Shown here: positions 33,912 through 45,560 of the stretch, in pieces
How the letters are laid out: every line of letters starts with the position of its first letter
Position numbering within the stretch: position 1 is the first letter of the stretch
Source of the DNA: Polyporus tsugae
Taxonomy: Eukaryota > Basidiomycota > Agaricomycetes > Polyporales > Polyporaceae
Direction: 5' to 3'
Length of the DNA stretch: 64,000 nt
NCBI GenBank assembly: GCA_024305745.1
Contig: JAHRBS010000004.1
Span: 1,302,001 to 1,366,000 of the forward strand
The notes under the pieces: generated by a model
Seen by the model: only the letters and a program-made list of their open reading frames with translations
Databases searched by the model: none
What the model was told of the DNA's origin: nothing
Program-made: the position numbers and the translations under genes

Positions 33912-35027
33912 TCACAGCCTAGTGACAGACCAAGTCAAGACCCAGAATTTCGAGTCCTCACCAACGGGCTTCAAATCATCCCTCTTCAGTTCGGTCACGT
34001 CAGCGTCGACGCGAACCGTGCCCGGGGGAAACACGTCCTCCCACAGCTCCTTCCAGCTATCGGGGGAGTGGCAGAGCATCTGTTTCCCATGCGAGTTCGG
34101 CACCCCAGCCTCGACACGGAAACCCTTCTCGGCCCTCCCGCTCTGCAAACCGAAGATGATAGAGCCGGACTCGGGCGAGAGGAGCCCCGCGAGCGAGTGC
34201 GCGAGCCGCACCTGCTCCTCCTCGTTCAAGAGGTGGAATACGGCGGAGACGTGGATCGCAGAAACGTGTCCGCGCAGCGGGTTCAGAGAGTTGAGGGTAG
34301 GGAGGTGTGGGCCCGGGGCGGCGGGCGTGAAGGTCAGGGGCGGGACGCGCTCGAGGTGCACGGGGTCGAAGACGTCCCCGGTGAGGAAGCGGGTCTCTTG
34401 GGTCGTCCCGAAGAGTTTATGGCCAAAGTCCCAGAATTCTGCGGCAGACGATAAAATGTGAGTGCTTCCCTGTTGGAATGCTGGATGGCGAATACTCACC
34501 CGGGTGGATGTCAGTCGCCACGCAATTCTCGACCGGGAAACCATCAGAGACGGCCTTTCTGAGGTCGTTTCCGACTGCCAGGACACCTTCTATGAGCAAC
34601 GCGACGTGCATTTACAAGGGATTCGCTTACAGCAGCAACCAATATCTACAAGTATGGCCCCTTCCCGCTCCCGTCCGAGCTTGAGCAGGGCGCTGTATGC
34701 GGGTATACGGTGTGAGGGCTTCATCCTTAAGTGGCGGTATCAATGTTGACGAATGTTCTAGGAGGACGTCATATGCGCTCACCTGACGAAAACGAACATC
34801 TTAATGCACGGGTATGGGTGCACGCTGAGGGCCTCGGCCTGTATGTTGAGGATGTGTTGCCGGAGGGCATTCTCGTCCTTGATCCCCATCTGCTCGCTTA
34901 CGAAGCCAAGCTCCTCCTTGGTAATAGAAGAGTACGCCTGCAACATGGGGTTGCCCTCGGGCTCCTCGCTATCCCCGGCGGATGTAGTTGCGTCCGAGGG
35001 CCTCACGACTGGGGGCGAACTCGTCAT
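33912..35027 (-). CDS. SAM-dependent methyltransferase, copy 1 (313 aa)
   Basis: Four exons, 35027-34783, 34725-34631, 34574-34500 and 34438-33912, give 313 codons. After an N-terminal helix region (ITKEELGFVSEQMGI, ALRQHILNIQAEAL) and YPCIKMFVF, the Rossmann methyltransferase fold starts: ALLKLGREREGAILVDIGCCFGND (motif I, SAM binding), ENCVATDIHPEFW (motif II acidic residue), FLTGDVFDP, and GHVSAIHVSAVFHLLNEEEQ. It ends SKFWVLTWSVTRL. This fold is widespread in basidiomycete secondary metabolism, but no core synthase lies nearby, so the substrate is unknown. It is paralogous to the gene at 36857 on the same strand; the two exons of 75 bases and the last two introns are at identical places. 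Confidence 0.85.
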
Positions 35028-36856
35028 GTCTGATATGGACAAAAGATGGGCTGGGCAAGTGAGTGGTGAGTACATCTTGGGCTTTTCAGATGTCTTCCGC
35101 ATTAAACCCGTCATGCTATCTCAAGACAGTACGGTACGATTGATGCAGCCGTCTTGCAGGATATTCAATCTGCGCAGTGTCGGACATTTGGGGCGAGCAC
35201 ACGCCTGCCAATTGCGCTTTGGAGCCCAGCTGACAGCGGCGCTCTTGTTCATCCCCGGTCAAAATCGACAAGCGCCCCAGTTTCCCGGAGCGTGCGCGGT
35301 CGTGAGCGGTCGTGCCGGAGCAGCCCCGTCGTGTCGTATCGTGAAGCTTCGAAACCAGCGATGGTGAGCCATCGTCCACGCCTGCAAGCGCTCGTAAAAC
35401 GAATGCGGCGTAAACCTATTCGACGTCGATGGGCTGCGCAATCCTTTCCTCCTGCAATGCATTGACTCAACAAACTCAACTCAGGTGACCCGATACAGAC
35501 ACCTGCCTTCACACTCTCTGCAGCGCACATATATGTCCCACCTTCTCTGGCGCCATTCAACATCTCTCCTTTCTTCTTCCCACCATGCCCCCACCCGGAA
35601 GCGACTCTCACTCTGGCAGACACATGCAGGACCCAGGTAGGTGCCTTCCCACTCGGGATGCTACAGGTGCGTCCACGCACGTCCGGTCTCAGGTGAGTCG
35701 CGAACCCCATGGATGCTATGATAGGTGCGTTCATTTCCTCACCAGTCCGAGTTCTCGCTCCGTACCGAACGTACGTCTGCTTCCTTTTATCTCGCGCGTG
35801 CAATGTTGGGGGCTGTGGGGGAGCGCGGGCGGAGGCGGGTTAGGGGGAAGGGTATGGTGCCGGCGTTGAGGCGGGTGGGTACACGGCGGGGGCGACTCAA
35901 GGGTTCTACATCGGGGGGGCGCTATGGGCGGGGCTACGTCATACATAGTGATCAATCCGTGTAAAGTAAAAATAGACATAAAATGCTATTTATCGTATGT
36001 GGTAGTGCGCGAGCCTGTGGTATCGTCCGACAAAAGCTTGAGAGTATAGTAGATGATGGGGAACGACGTGGCAGGATCGGGCAGTGCAGAAGCAAAACCG
36101 GAGAAGTTCATGGCACGACAGGGAATGATCCCCATCTTGCAATTGAATTGGGCTATGGGTCGTGCCCCATCGTCCCCAGTCGTGAGAAATGCCCGGCGGG
36201 TAAGCCCACAACGTTCAAGATGCGTCGAGCCAGTCCGTAATTGATCTTGCTTCTGATTGTACGATTGCAGTTACTTTGCTCCACATTGCAGGGACGGACC
36301 CGGAACAGGTGAATGAGAATTTCAACGTTCTCCTCGAATGCTCGATGGGAATCTATGGGAATACGGTCTCGCTTACCCGGATTGGAGACGTCGCAACAGT
36401 TCGTTGTGGCCACTGGCAGGCTGTGGGGCAGAGTGGAGCACGGGAGCGGCTTCGTTATTCGGCATCTGGTGTCAAGGAGGTACTACGTTCATATATCAAT
36501 CTCCCATTTTCTATGACAGGCTCTAGAACGTAATGAACAGTCTTCCCATTCCGGTTGCAAGGCCAGTGCGCACATCCGATATATTCCGATATTGCGATCA
36601 TTGTTAGCCACGAAAACGAACCGACGGATGACTATTCCACACGGCAAAAAATACAAGACAACAGCATCTAATGGAACAGATAATCGTAGTTGAATACTTG
36701 ATACTCGCACAGTAACTTACATCCATCAGGTAAAACCAAGCAAACCGACATCTACACGAACGTAAGTGACAGTCCCACACGAATGCCCAAGTAGCCCTTA
36801 CTCACGTTGAGATGCCCGCGCAGCAGCACATTCCACCCAGAGCTCATAGCATCAGC
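35028..36856. other. 1.8 kb stretch; weak candidate for a small Gly-rich gene
   Basis: An ATG at 35585 starts MPPPGSDSHSGRHMQDP before a plausible donor, about 60 bases after a TATATAT-like element near 35529. A Gly-rich frame (GEGYGAGVEAGGYTAGATQG) follows a possible acceptor near 35844 and stops near 35944. I could not join them with certainty, so no gene is called. 35985-36850 shows nothing coding. Confidence 0.25.
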
Positions 36857-38066
36857 TCAGAGCCTCGTCACGGACCACCAAAGGAAGTGAAACTTGGTCT
36901 CCTCCGAGACGTGCGTCAACTCGGGCCTCTTGATCTCAACGAGGCCCGCCTCGACCTTGACCGTCCCCTTCTCGAAGACCTGCCCGTCCCAAAGCTCGAG
37001 CCAGCTCTCGGGCGAATGGCAGAACATAGTGATCCCGTGTGAGTTCGAGCGGGACATCTCGACCCGCAGTCCCTTCTCCGGCCGGCCGGCGTGCGCCCCG
37101 AGGAGCATCGAGCCGGGCTCGGGCGAGAGGAGCCCCGCGAGCGCCTTGGCGAGCTGGAGCTGCTTCCCCTCGTCGAAGAGGTGGAAGAAGGCCGAGGCGT
37201 GGATCGCGGAGACGTGCCCGCGGAGCGGGTTGAGCGAGGTGATGGTGGAGAGGTCCGGGCGCGGCTCGCTCGGAGGGCTGTAGAACGGACCTGTCGCCTC
37301 GAGGAAGGCGGGGTCGAAGGCGTCCCCTGGAAGGAATGGGACCGGGAATGTCTCTGGGGTGGACCTAAATAGCTTGTGTCCTAGGTCCCAGAACTCTGCA
37401 CATGTCCGCCGGTCCGGTGTTAGTGGTATTGGGGGGAGATGGACGCAGGCGCGAACCTACCGGGGTGTAGATCGGAGGTAATGGCCCCTCCCTTTGGAAA
37501 GCCATGTTGGATGGCTCCCCTCATGTCATTTCCAACTGCGATTGCTTGGTCAGTCCTCAGGGCGGCATGGGAGGATATGTGGAAGCTTAAGGTTACAGCA
37601 GCATCCTATGTCGAGGAAGATGGGGTCTTGCCGCTCCTTGCCGAGAGCCAAGAGTTGTTTGTATGCAGGCAAACGCGTGAGCTTGCACCTATACGTCGAT
37701 TGTATTGCAAGATTACACCGTGATCCATATTCCCGCATCATAGTGACGCGGCGCGATTTGGCGATAGACTTACTGGAGGAAGCCAAACCGCCGAATGCAC
37801 GGATAGGGATGGATCTGCCAATTGAGCGTTGACGCGTTGACGGGCCGCAATCAGCATTATTGGCAAGCTGAAGCCAAGGAACAACCCAAACTGACGTGAT
37901 AAGCTTCAGCCTGGATGGCGAGGATATGCTTCTTGAGTTCTTCTTCATCCTCGATACCGGTTTGGGTCTTCATAAAAGCGAGTTCCTCATCTTCAAGCTT
38001 GTACAGACGCTCGTCCAGGGGGTTCAACCTGCCAAACTCCTTCTCGAGTTCTGTAGTTGAGGACAT
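36857..38066 (-). CDS. SAM-dependent methyltransferase, copy 2 (305 aa)
   Basis: Five exons, 38066-37896, 37814-37774, 37688-37597, 37535-37461 and 37395-36857, give 305 codons. The order is the same as in copy 1: EELAFMKTQTGI and KKHILAIQAEAYH, IHPYPCIRRFGFL, then RLPAYKQLLALGKE, motif I FLDIGCCFGNDMRG, ITSDLHPEFWDLGHKLF, FLPGDAFDP, GHVSAIHASAFFHLFDEGKQ, ending FHFLWWSVTRL. Copy 2 has one extra intron that splits off a 41-base exon around IHPYPCIRR; copy 1 reads through this place. The pair arose by duplication. Substrate unknown. The frame is open upstream of the chosen ATG only with a GTG, so MSSTTELEKEF is the start. Confidence 0.85.
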
Positions 38067-39411
38067 TGCGAGATCGGGGATGTACACTGGACGACGAGTG
38101 GCGGCGAGAAGGTTAGACGATAAGTTAAGTCTGCCGAGGAAGCTAAGTACAAGTGTTGTGTAGGCCTGGGACGAACCCGCTCATACACGGCCACTATATG
38201 TACCAACCTAGAAGCGCTGACTCGGAATCTATGCTTTCTATGATGGAGATGTGCATGTGAAGACAAATCCGAGTCTCCGTTGCCGACCATATACCCAGAT
38301 ATAGATGTAAGATGATAATCGATAGATTGTTAGTGATAGTGGAGACCAGGAACGCTTACGCGGCTCTCACGAGTGGACCATAGATAGAAACATAGCCATT
38401 GCGGCACCATGCAGACAGTCGGGGGCATATATTGGCACTGCGGATCCGAGTCGCGGGGGCGTTCGCAGGCATAGTACAGGTTCCGAACCACATGTGCGAC
38501 GATGGGGGATGGTTGAAGTATATTATATCCCAGTTATATCCCCTCCGTACTGTCCGAGCCGTCATCATTCTTGACCATGCTCGAGGTGAGGATGCCGAGT
38601 TGTTGGATAGCGGGATTTTCGGGATGGACATCGTGCCTATCATGATAACATTGTTTTGTATTTATTATGTGCGCGATTCGTGAACGAGAGACCCCGCGCG
38701 TTTGCGACGTGGGTTCCCTGCATCACCCCGGATCTCTCCTCTGCTCGACGACGCTCAGGAGCTCGTTCCAACACGAGTGTGTTCTGGGTGGACAAGCTGA
38801 ATTCGGCTTGGTTAAAAACACTCCACATGACCGCCAGTTGAATGGTCCGCTCTATGAGCTCCAGAGCTATCTGAGATCTGAGCGTTTGCGTGGCTCTTGC
38901 ATGATTTTAATTTAGCGCTGTGTGGCGCGTCACGATGAGAGAATGTGACACGAGGTGTGACATGGTGAGAAAGCCGCGACAACCGTGACAGTGGCGCTTG
39001 TTGGTTCTGCCAGTGCTCGAGTTTGAACCCCAGTCAAAACGCCCTCGGGATCGGTGGAGAATGGTGGAGATAATGTATTAGACGCCTGAAATCGGTGGAG
39101 AACCGTCGGAATAAACACAACGCAAGCGCTTATCGTAGCCACTTGCACACGACTACCATCATGCGCCATCGACAGAGTTCTCTGCGCGCTCTCTGTCCTC
39201 ATGAACGCCAGGAAACCCTTGAGATAATTACGTAGATGCTGTGCTGGACTCAGGCTGGACTGCAGCATATTTGCATATGTGTGCTTGCATTCTGCGATTG
39301 GACTTGTCGACGTCGAGCTTGACATCAAGTTGCCCTCTCACCCGCATCTCTGTCCTGTCGCGATACACTAGCTTTTCACAAACTTCCTTGGCTTTCCACT
39401 CGGACTACATT
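38067..39411. other. Gene-poor stretch, no gene recognised
   Basis: A minus-strand TATATG near 38197 may serve the methyltransferase copy 2. Open frames such as 38356-38643 (minus, 95 codons) and 38930-39328 (minus, 132 codons) show no known motif. Confidence 0.35.
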
Positions 39412-40330
39412 ATGGCAGCCTTGCCTATATTTGATACCCACCAATGTAAGTACCGGCCCTACACGTTCCTCTAGTATGCCGCAGAGGCGACTCTCACCTG
39501 GCAGCTCCACCACTCCCACAACCACCCAGCGAATATTCCTGTAGAATCTGGCTATTAGGGCTGTCTAGGTTTAGACGAACATTTGTGTCCAAGAACACCT
39601 GGATTCGGCACGAGGACTTCCGCTGTCGAAGAGCATGAAGAGAGCGGTACGTTATTTCTCTCAACACGCCTCCCATTCCCGCCATCAGTTCCTCCCGCGT
39701 CATCCCCTCAGCCTACTTTCTCGACTCCTGAGCTAGTGGTGCACAGTACAAGCGTCAACCCGGCCGAAGGAGTCGAGCCTGTTGGCCGCTACTGGAGACT
39801 CTCGCCGTTGGGAGGCGCTAGCCTCACCCCAAGTGTGCGTGTACTATGGACGACCTCCCAGTAAGTACACTTCTATTCTCCATTCATTTCCCTGCTCCAT
39901 CTCTCCCCCACATGGAAACTGTTACCTCTAAGGTACCAGTGACATCCGAAGCCTTGAACTCACGCACTGCTCCTAGTATTACCACCTCCGAGGCGACTCG
40001 CATTGCGGCCGCCGTCCTTCCCCAGATCCCTGTTCCCAAACCACTGTGAGTATTATACACATCTTCCCGGGGTGCAAGCACTGACTCGGTTGCGCGCCGC
40101 TCCTCAGGCTCTCACACGGTAGACGGCAGAGTGACAACTGCTGGCAGTGTCGGATCCATCCCATATGCCCTCTACCCACCGAGGCTCCGCCGCAACCGTG
40201 ACTGCCACCGCCTCAAGGTGCATCCAACCTCTTCGAAGAGTGTATTCCCGCTGATTTTCTGCCTTGGCAAGCGTTCCGGGCGGAGGCACTGCCAGGCATC
40301 AGGTAAGCTGTCTTTAGGTTGATCGTCTCA
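39412..40330 (+). other. Possible decayed or multi-exon gene fragments
   Basis: An ATG at 39412 (MAALPIFDTHQ) is followed by a donor and, after an acceptor near 39501, a Pro-rich frame PPLPQPPSEYS. From there the plausible continuation (VESGY, GLSRFRRTF) is broken by a frame change and a stop. Further open segments at 39640-39864 (VNPAEGVEPVGRYWRLSP) and 39905-40045 are bordered by GT/AG sites. The pieces look coding but do not join into one protein, so this may be a pseudogene or a gene whose splicing I misread. Confidence 0.25.
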
Positions 40331-41246
40331 AGTTCGCGGTGGTAACTCTTTTTCTTCAAACAGACTCAGTAGGATGTCGCAAAGGAGCGCGCCGGATAGC
40401 TGGTACGTTCGGTCCAAGACGCGGTGGTGCGCAGGTCATGGTGCACTTCTTTCGAGCCCCGTATAGTACTACAGTGGATAGATGTAGCGTACATGTATCG
40501 TGGCAGCTGTATCTAGTCCCAATAGATTTTCATGTTCCATGCCATAATTCCGACAGATTCCCAGCATTTTCGGCTGCACGTGAGCAGAGCGAGGGACTAC
40601 GCTGCATGATTCAACGTGATTGGTGGATTTCATCGAGTCTGGTCGAGATCACATCGCGGCGTCAAAATATCTGGCGGGTTCATGAGGCATTGCGTGAGTT
40701 TGTCTCACTTTCACCAAAAGCTACGAGATCGGTCGAGAAAATCACCGGCTGCTCCCTTTCTCCATAGATCTCGGCCGTTCTCGAGAGCGTTTTGACTGGG
40801 TTTGAACCGCCGAGTCTCTGCTGCCTAAGTTACAGTACACTGAGTACACTCCTCGGAATTGCTCTGTGCTCACTAGCCTGAGAGACTGATGCAAACCTTT
40901 AACCTACCAGAATGTTGCTATTCGTATGTTTTCGTTGTGCTTCCCGGTATTTTCTCGGATCGGCCTACGCACAGTGCATACGAGATATCTCGTGTCGCTA
41001 CGCGCTGTCTTGCCTTTCCCGCACCCTCCCATTTTCGTCTACGTCAGCATTCACATCACCTGGACGTACATACAGATCCTCACCGGTGGCCCAGAAGCTT
41101 TCACAGCAAACCACCTTCCCATCGGCCCTACGCGACTTATCCGTGAGTGTTAGCTCATCCTAGAAACACCGGTTATGTCACTCGCCTTGCTTGGATCGCT
41201 GACCGTACAACTTTTGTTTGGGTGTTCTCCCGACGGACAGAGCACC
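40331..41246. other. Gene-poor stretch, no gene recognised
   Basis: Open frames of 142 and 85 codons are present (40339-40767, 40889-41146) without recognisable motifs. It is adjacent to a pseudogene and has lower GC than its neighbours. Confidence 0.35.
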
Positions 41247-42130
41247 ATGAAGTACTCCATCTTTCGCACTCTCCTTCCTCTTCGTACCGGCTGTCGCACG
41301 CCCCCGGGACGCCTCAACCGCTGTGCTTCCTCCTCATTCCAGAGTGGCGACGACGGGATCGCACTCAGGTGAGTTCGAGTTTCGATTTCATCGTGATTCA
41401 GTCATTTGTCCCGTTGTGCCCTTCAACTCGTCCTTTGAGTTCAGAATGGCCTTACTAACGACCATTTCGTTTCTGTTGCCCGTCTTGACAAAGTTTTGAG
41501 ACAACGACAGCTACGGCAACGACCCGCAGAACTCACACACGCTCCTCAAGTCGGTGATCTCGCATGCCTTCGAGAATGATTAATGACGGTCAGAGCACCC
41601 CTACGCCCGGCCAGACCCCGTCCCTCACCTCGCCGAACAACTTCATCAACTTCTGCGCGACGGTGCCCCACCTGCCGCTCACGAACGGGAGGCAGCTCAA
41701 GTCCGCGTCGTGCAACCCGGCGTCGATGGGCATCATAGCCGCGGTGACCAACATGCCCTCGGCAAAATTCGTGTCCCCGAAGAACGGCGCGACGCTCCAG
41801 GCGAACACGAACTTCACGATCGCGATGGCGGTCCAGCACCTCGAGACGGGCTGATTCGTGAACCCGGACGAGAATTACTTCGCCGCCGCAGCAGATCAGC
41901 GCGCAGGGCGACATCCTCCGCCCCTCGACTCGACGGTGCTGACGGATCCGTCCAGGTTCACGTTCTTCAAGGGCCTGAACGCCAAGGCCGAGGGCGGCGT
42001 CCTCACCACGGAGGTTGTGGGCGGTCTGCCTAATGGCGCGTACCGCCTTGCGTCGATCAACGCCGCCGCGAACCACCAGCCCCTCCTCGTCGCCACCGCA
42101 CAGCGGGGTGCCCTGAACGATATGATCTAG
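41247..42130 (+). pseudogene. Decayed secreted-protein gene of an Agaricomycete family
   Basis: The remnant starts MKYS, then a hydrophobic leader (FALSFLFVPAVARP) that is in another frame. After an intron (about 41369-41511) come NDPQNSHTLLKSVISHAFEND and, in a shifted frame, DGQSTPTPGQTPSLTSPNN, FINFCATVPHLPLTNG, SCNPASMGIIA and AKFVSPKNG. At the FEND/DGQ junction seven bases (TTAATGA) are inserted between GAGAATGA and CGGTCAG. Next, LETG is followed by TGA and then FVNPDENYFAA. After that a further frame change and a missing block precede DSTVLTDPS, FTFFKGLNAKAEGGVLTTEVV and RLASINAAANHQPLLVATAQ. Four separate lesions make a functional product very unlikely. I recall intact relatives as abundant signal-peptide proteins of unknown function in Agaricomycetes, but could not check. 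Confidence 0.8.
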
Positions 42131-42924
42131 TGAGCATTATCGAGCCGTGAACGCTGGTTGACGAGAGCTTTACTGACGGATGTTCCAGCTTCACTGTTGC
42201 ATGAGCTTTACATGAAATCATGATGTTATACATTATTGATTTTATTCACGGGGGTGTAATGATTAGTACTGGGAAGTAGCAATTCGGATCTGTAGCTTGT
42301 GTTCGTCTGTTTCGTATTCTGGCAGCTTCCTGTTTTCTAGCCTCCGTAACCACCATATACCCGAGATGTTGCGTCCTGTAGTGTTTGTTGTCAATCTCAA
42401 TTGAACGTCCGTCACTCACATGTAGGAGCGGATATTCGAAGAATTTCGAACCGTTTTTCTGTTCGTTACCTTGCAAGTTACTGCACTCCCATAATTCGAG
42501 CTCCACTTGACCCGGTTTACGCCGAACGACAGGTGCTCCATCCTCCTGGCCCGGTTGACAGCGCAAAGCGAAGCGCGCGATTGACATCGAATTTGGCAAG
42601 CAACTAATTGAGTGGGGCACCGTATTAGCTCGAAGCTAACATAATATACTAGGAAGACTACTCGATGTAAACCGGTTAGTAATCTATCGATGCGACTATG
42701 CCACAAAACTCTCGGAGGACTTCACCTTGGTACTAGTGACTATACCGTACCCAAGGTTGCCGCCGCGGCTCCGCGGCATCGATCTCGTCTCGCTCTCCAT
42801 TCAATATTGCTCACCAGCCAACAGTACCCTCAATATTGCTTCATTATACATTTCTCCGTCGGGCAAGACTTCGCGTATGTATGCACCCATTCAGCGCAAT
42901 GATCCGTGCACAAGCCAAAAAAAA
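42131..42924. other. Convergent intergenic stretch, no gene seen
   Basis: It separates the pseudogene and the 3' end of the HET gene. AT-rich, with short open frames only. Confidence 0.4.
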
Positions 42925-45243
42925 TCATATCAAGTCTATCAGACTCTTCTCGGCGCCCGCTCTCATCCACACCGGAACGTCCAGTGGGACCGCACTGTTC
43001 ACCTCCAGCATCAAGGACCAGGATGCAATCCGCCTGAACTTTCCCTCTCCCGCGCTCGTCACGATCAGTCCTTGTCCCGTTACCCGCTCGCGGCGTTCCC
43101 CCCTGTTGATCAGGACGAGCCAGCTGTCTTCGACGTCCGTGCGCTCCGGGCTGTCGAAGTAAATATTGCACTGCCCCAATCGCTGCACTAGGGCGCCATC
43201 TCCCTTGAATACTCCCGACCCTAGAGCGAGCAGGCTACCGTCGATGCACGTGAAGTGTGCGGGGACCACCACCGGGATCGTCGTCTCCGCTCCGTCGAAC
43301 AGCAGTTCGCCCACCTTCACCCCTCCACTAGAGCTAGAAGGCACTAGTCCCGCCATACGAGACCGTAGTTCCCCCGTCGGCGCAAACAGCCGATAGTAAT
43401 GCGTGTCCCCATATTCCGACCTAGGTTTCAAGTCGGGCGGCCCGACGACGACCCACGCGGGCGCGACGACGGCGCGCAACTTCAAGTGCCCACCCACGAC
43501 ACGCCCGTACGGCAGCCGCTCGTCCCCGAGCGCGACCTCGCACTCCAAAACGTCGCAGACGTCCACAATGTGTTCTCTCGGATCGTACGCCGTGCCGGCG
43601 CGGACGACAACGTGTCCGTCGACGGATGGCCACGCCCACGACGGCGCGAGGTACTCCGCCGGGCGCGGCCGCAGGTCATCCTCCGTATCGAGCCACGCGT
43701 ACGCGACGAACTCACGGCGCCACAGCAGGTCCCTCGGCAGGAACCCCTCCCAGAGCCCCGCGACGTACCGCCCGGGGCGCCATGCCGCCTCCCAGATCCC
43801 GTCGAACTGCTCCGCGATCGCCGCAAAGGCGAGCAGCTTGTCCGTCTGCCACGACAGGGAGCGCTGGGTGTAGTTGGCGACGGCGAGGCTCCAGAGCATG
43901 CACTGGCGCGCGAAGTGCTCCTCGGGGGAGAGCTCCGCGAGGTCTGGGTTCGCGAGCGTCGCCTGTGGAAGAGGGAGGAAGGCGTGGTCCAGTGTCGAAC
44001 TCTGCACGGTCCTGATCGCTCGCATCGAGTCCTCGACGGGGCGCGCGCTCGTCTGGCAGTGGTATCGGAGGGTGTCGGTGGTGTACATGAGCTTTCGCGG
44101 GGAGAGGAGCCATTCCTGAAAACACCATGCGCGCCGGTCCACCGGCTCCCTCCCGGGAACGGACGAAGGAACTGTCTCCCCTCGTTGGCCGATACAGACG
44201 GACGCGAGCCGACCGTCTCGGCGATAGAAGGGAGCTCGCCAGTGGGGAGGGAGGACGCGATCCTGGAGGAACCCCGCGCTGCCTTCCGGGGAGCTCGAGG
44301 CGATGATGGTGAAGTATGCGTCCCGGTAGATATCGCCCATCTTGACCAGCTCCTTGACCTTGTCTTCGTCCGAGTCCTGTATGATACAGAAGGCGTCGAT
44401 CCAGATGTAGCGCATGCCGAGCCCGTTCGTCACAGTAATGGCGTCGCGGATCGTCTGTGGGATGATCCCGTAGTCGATCCCTGCCTGGTAAGCCTCGTAG
44501 TTCGCCATACGCGTGCAGTGAGTCGAATCTCTGCCCCACACGTAGCTCAAAGCAACGTACGGAACGAACCCGTCCTCCAAGGCCGCCATGACGACAAGAC
44601 GCGGCTCCGTCGGAACCCTGCAGTCGACGACACGAGTAGGAAGACGCGTCTTCTTCGGCTTCAAACAAGTACCGTGGTTGTCGACGCAGTCCTTGATGTG
44701 TTGCAGAGCGAGCATACGAGCTCGAGGGGAGTCCACCCGGAGCGTCGGCGCCTTGCAAACGATCTCGTCCGCCGCCGGGTCATCTGCAAAGAAAATTTGT
44801 TAGTCATGTACACCCCCGTATCCTACCTAGATCTAGCAGAGACCCTACGCACCTGCAGGCGTGTACACGCAGTACGTCCTGAACTTGTCCGTCTGCCCAA
44901 CGACGCGCGCATGGACGAGCAGATACTGAGTGTCCACCGGCTCGTCGACCGGGTTCTCCGGATCCTGGTCCACCTGGAAGACGACCTCCGCTTCTGGCCC
45001 GTCCCCAACTCCGAGGTCCACGAGCAACCGGCAGAGGTGGCATCCACCCTTCTCCCCCGCGAGTAGTCGGGCCCGCGTCGCGCGGTACACGACGGCGCCC
45101 TTGTCGCGCATCATTGCCTCCCATGAGCGCGGGGCCAGCGGTCCTGTCGCGCAGTAGACGCAGACAGTCGAGTGGCTGGGGTGTCGTGTGAGACGATGGA
45201 ACCAAGGTAGGATGGTGAGCCATATTTCGCGTACAGTTAACAT
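42925..45243 (-). CDS. HET-domain protein (heterokaryon-incompatibility type, 749 aa)
   Basis: Two exons, 45243-44853 and 44783-42925, give 749 codons. The HET domain (about residues 215-370) is clear: FVPYVALSYVWG, IPQTIRDAITVT, RYIWIDAFCIIQDS, KVKELVKMGDIYRDAYFTII and DRRAWCFQEWLLSPRKLMY. Such proteins act in allorecognition and programmed cell death in ascomycetes; in basidiomycetes they are numerous and mostly uncharacterised. Upstream lies a Cys-pair segment (CVYC, CHLCRLL), common before fungal HET domains and possibly metal binding. The C-terminal 350 residues have no recognised domain. The gene is GC-rich and its antisense strand is open for over 500 codons, a shadow effect. It is divergent from THR1 over 317 bases. 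Confidence 0.9.
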
Positions 45244-45560
45244 CGTCTAGCAAGACGTCGCAAAGCCCCAGGTCGCGGCATTAGTGAGGAGACAAAGAAT
45301 TTCAACATCGCTAAGTACAGTGGTGCGTGGTGGGAGTCGTGAGGCAAAGTGCACGAACAAGCGCCACGGATTCATCTCCCCTGTCGAACGCTCGTTACCT
45401 TGGGTACGTCAAGCATAGCTAGTACCAAGGTTACCTGAAGGTTAAGTATGGATAAAATCGTGGATACATGGAAAAGGTCGAGTCATGCCTACTAGGCCTA
45501 CGTTGAGCAGACAAACCCACATCGCCATCATGATCTAGCGCCGAGAGGTTCCCTCTCGCA
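45244..45560. promoter_or_regulatory. Divergent promoter of HET gene and THR1
   Basis: A 317-base gap lies between divergent start codons. No clear TATA box on either strand. A CTACTAGGCC/TACCTTGG-rich segment lies in the middle. Confidence 0.45.

Noticed and set aside
38356..38643. Minus-strand frame of 95 codons with Cys and Trp residues, considered as a pheromone or small secreted protein
   Set aside because: No signal peptide and no CaaX end; codon use does not resemble neighbouring genes.
39603..39615. Thirteen bases (ATTCGGCACGAGG) identical to part of a common cDNA-cloning adapter
   Set aside because: It is too short to show contamination, flanking sequence on both sides looks like normal genome, and the adapter's EcoRI site is not complete.
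43399..45066. Plus-strand open frame of 555 codons
   Set aside because: It is the antisense of the GC-rich HET gene exon; the minus strand has clear HET motifs and the plus frame has none.
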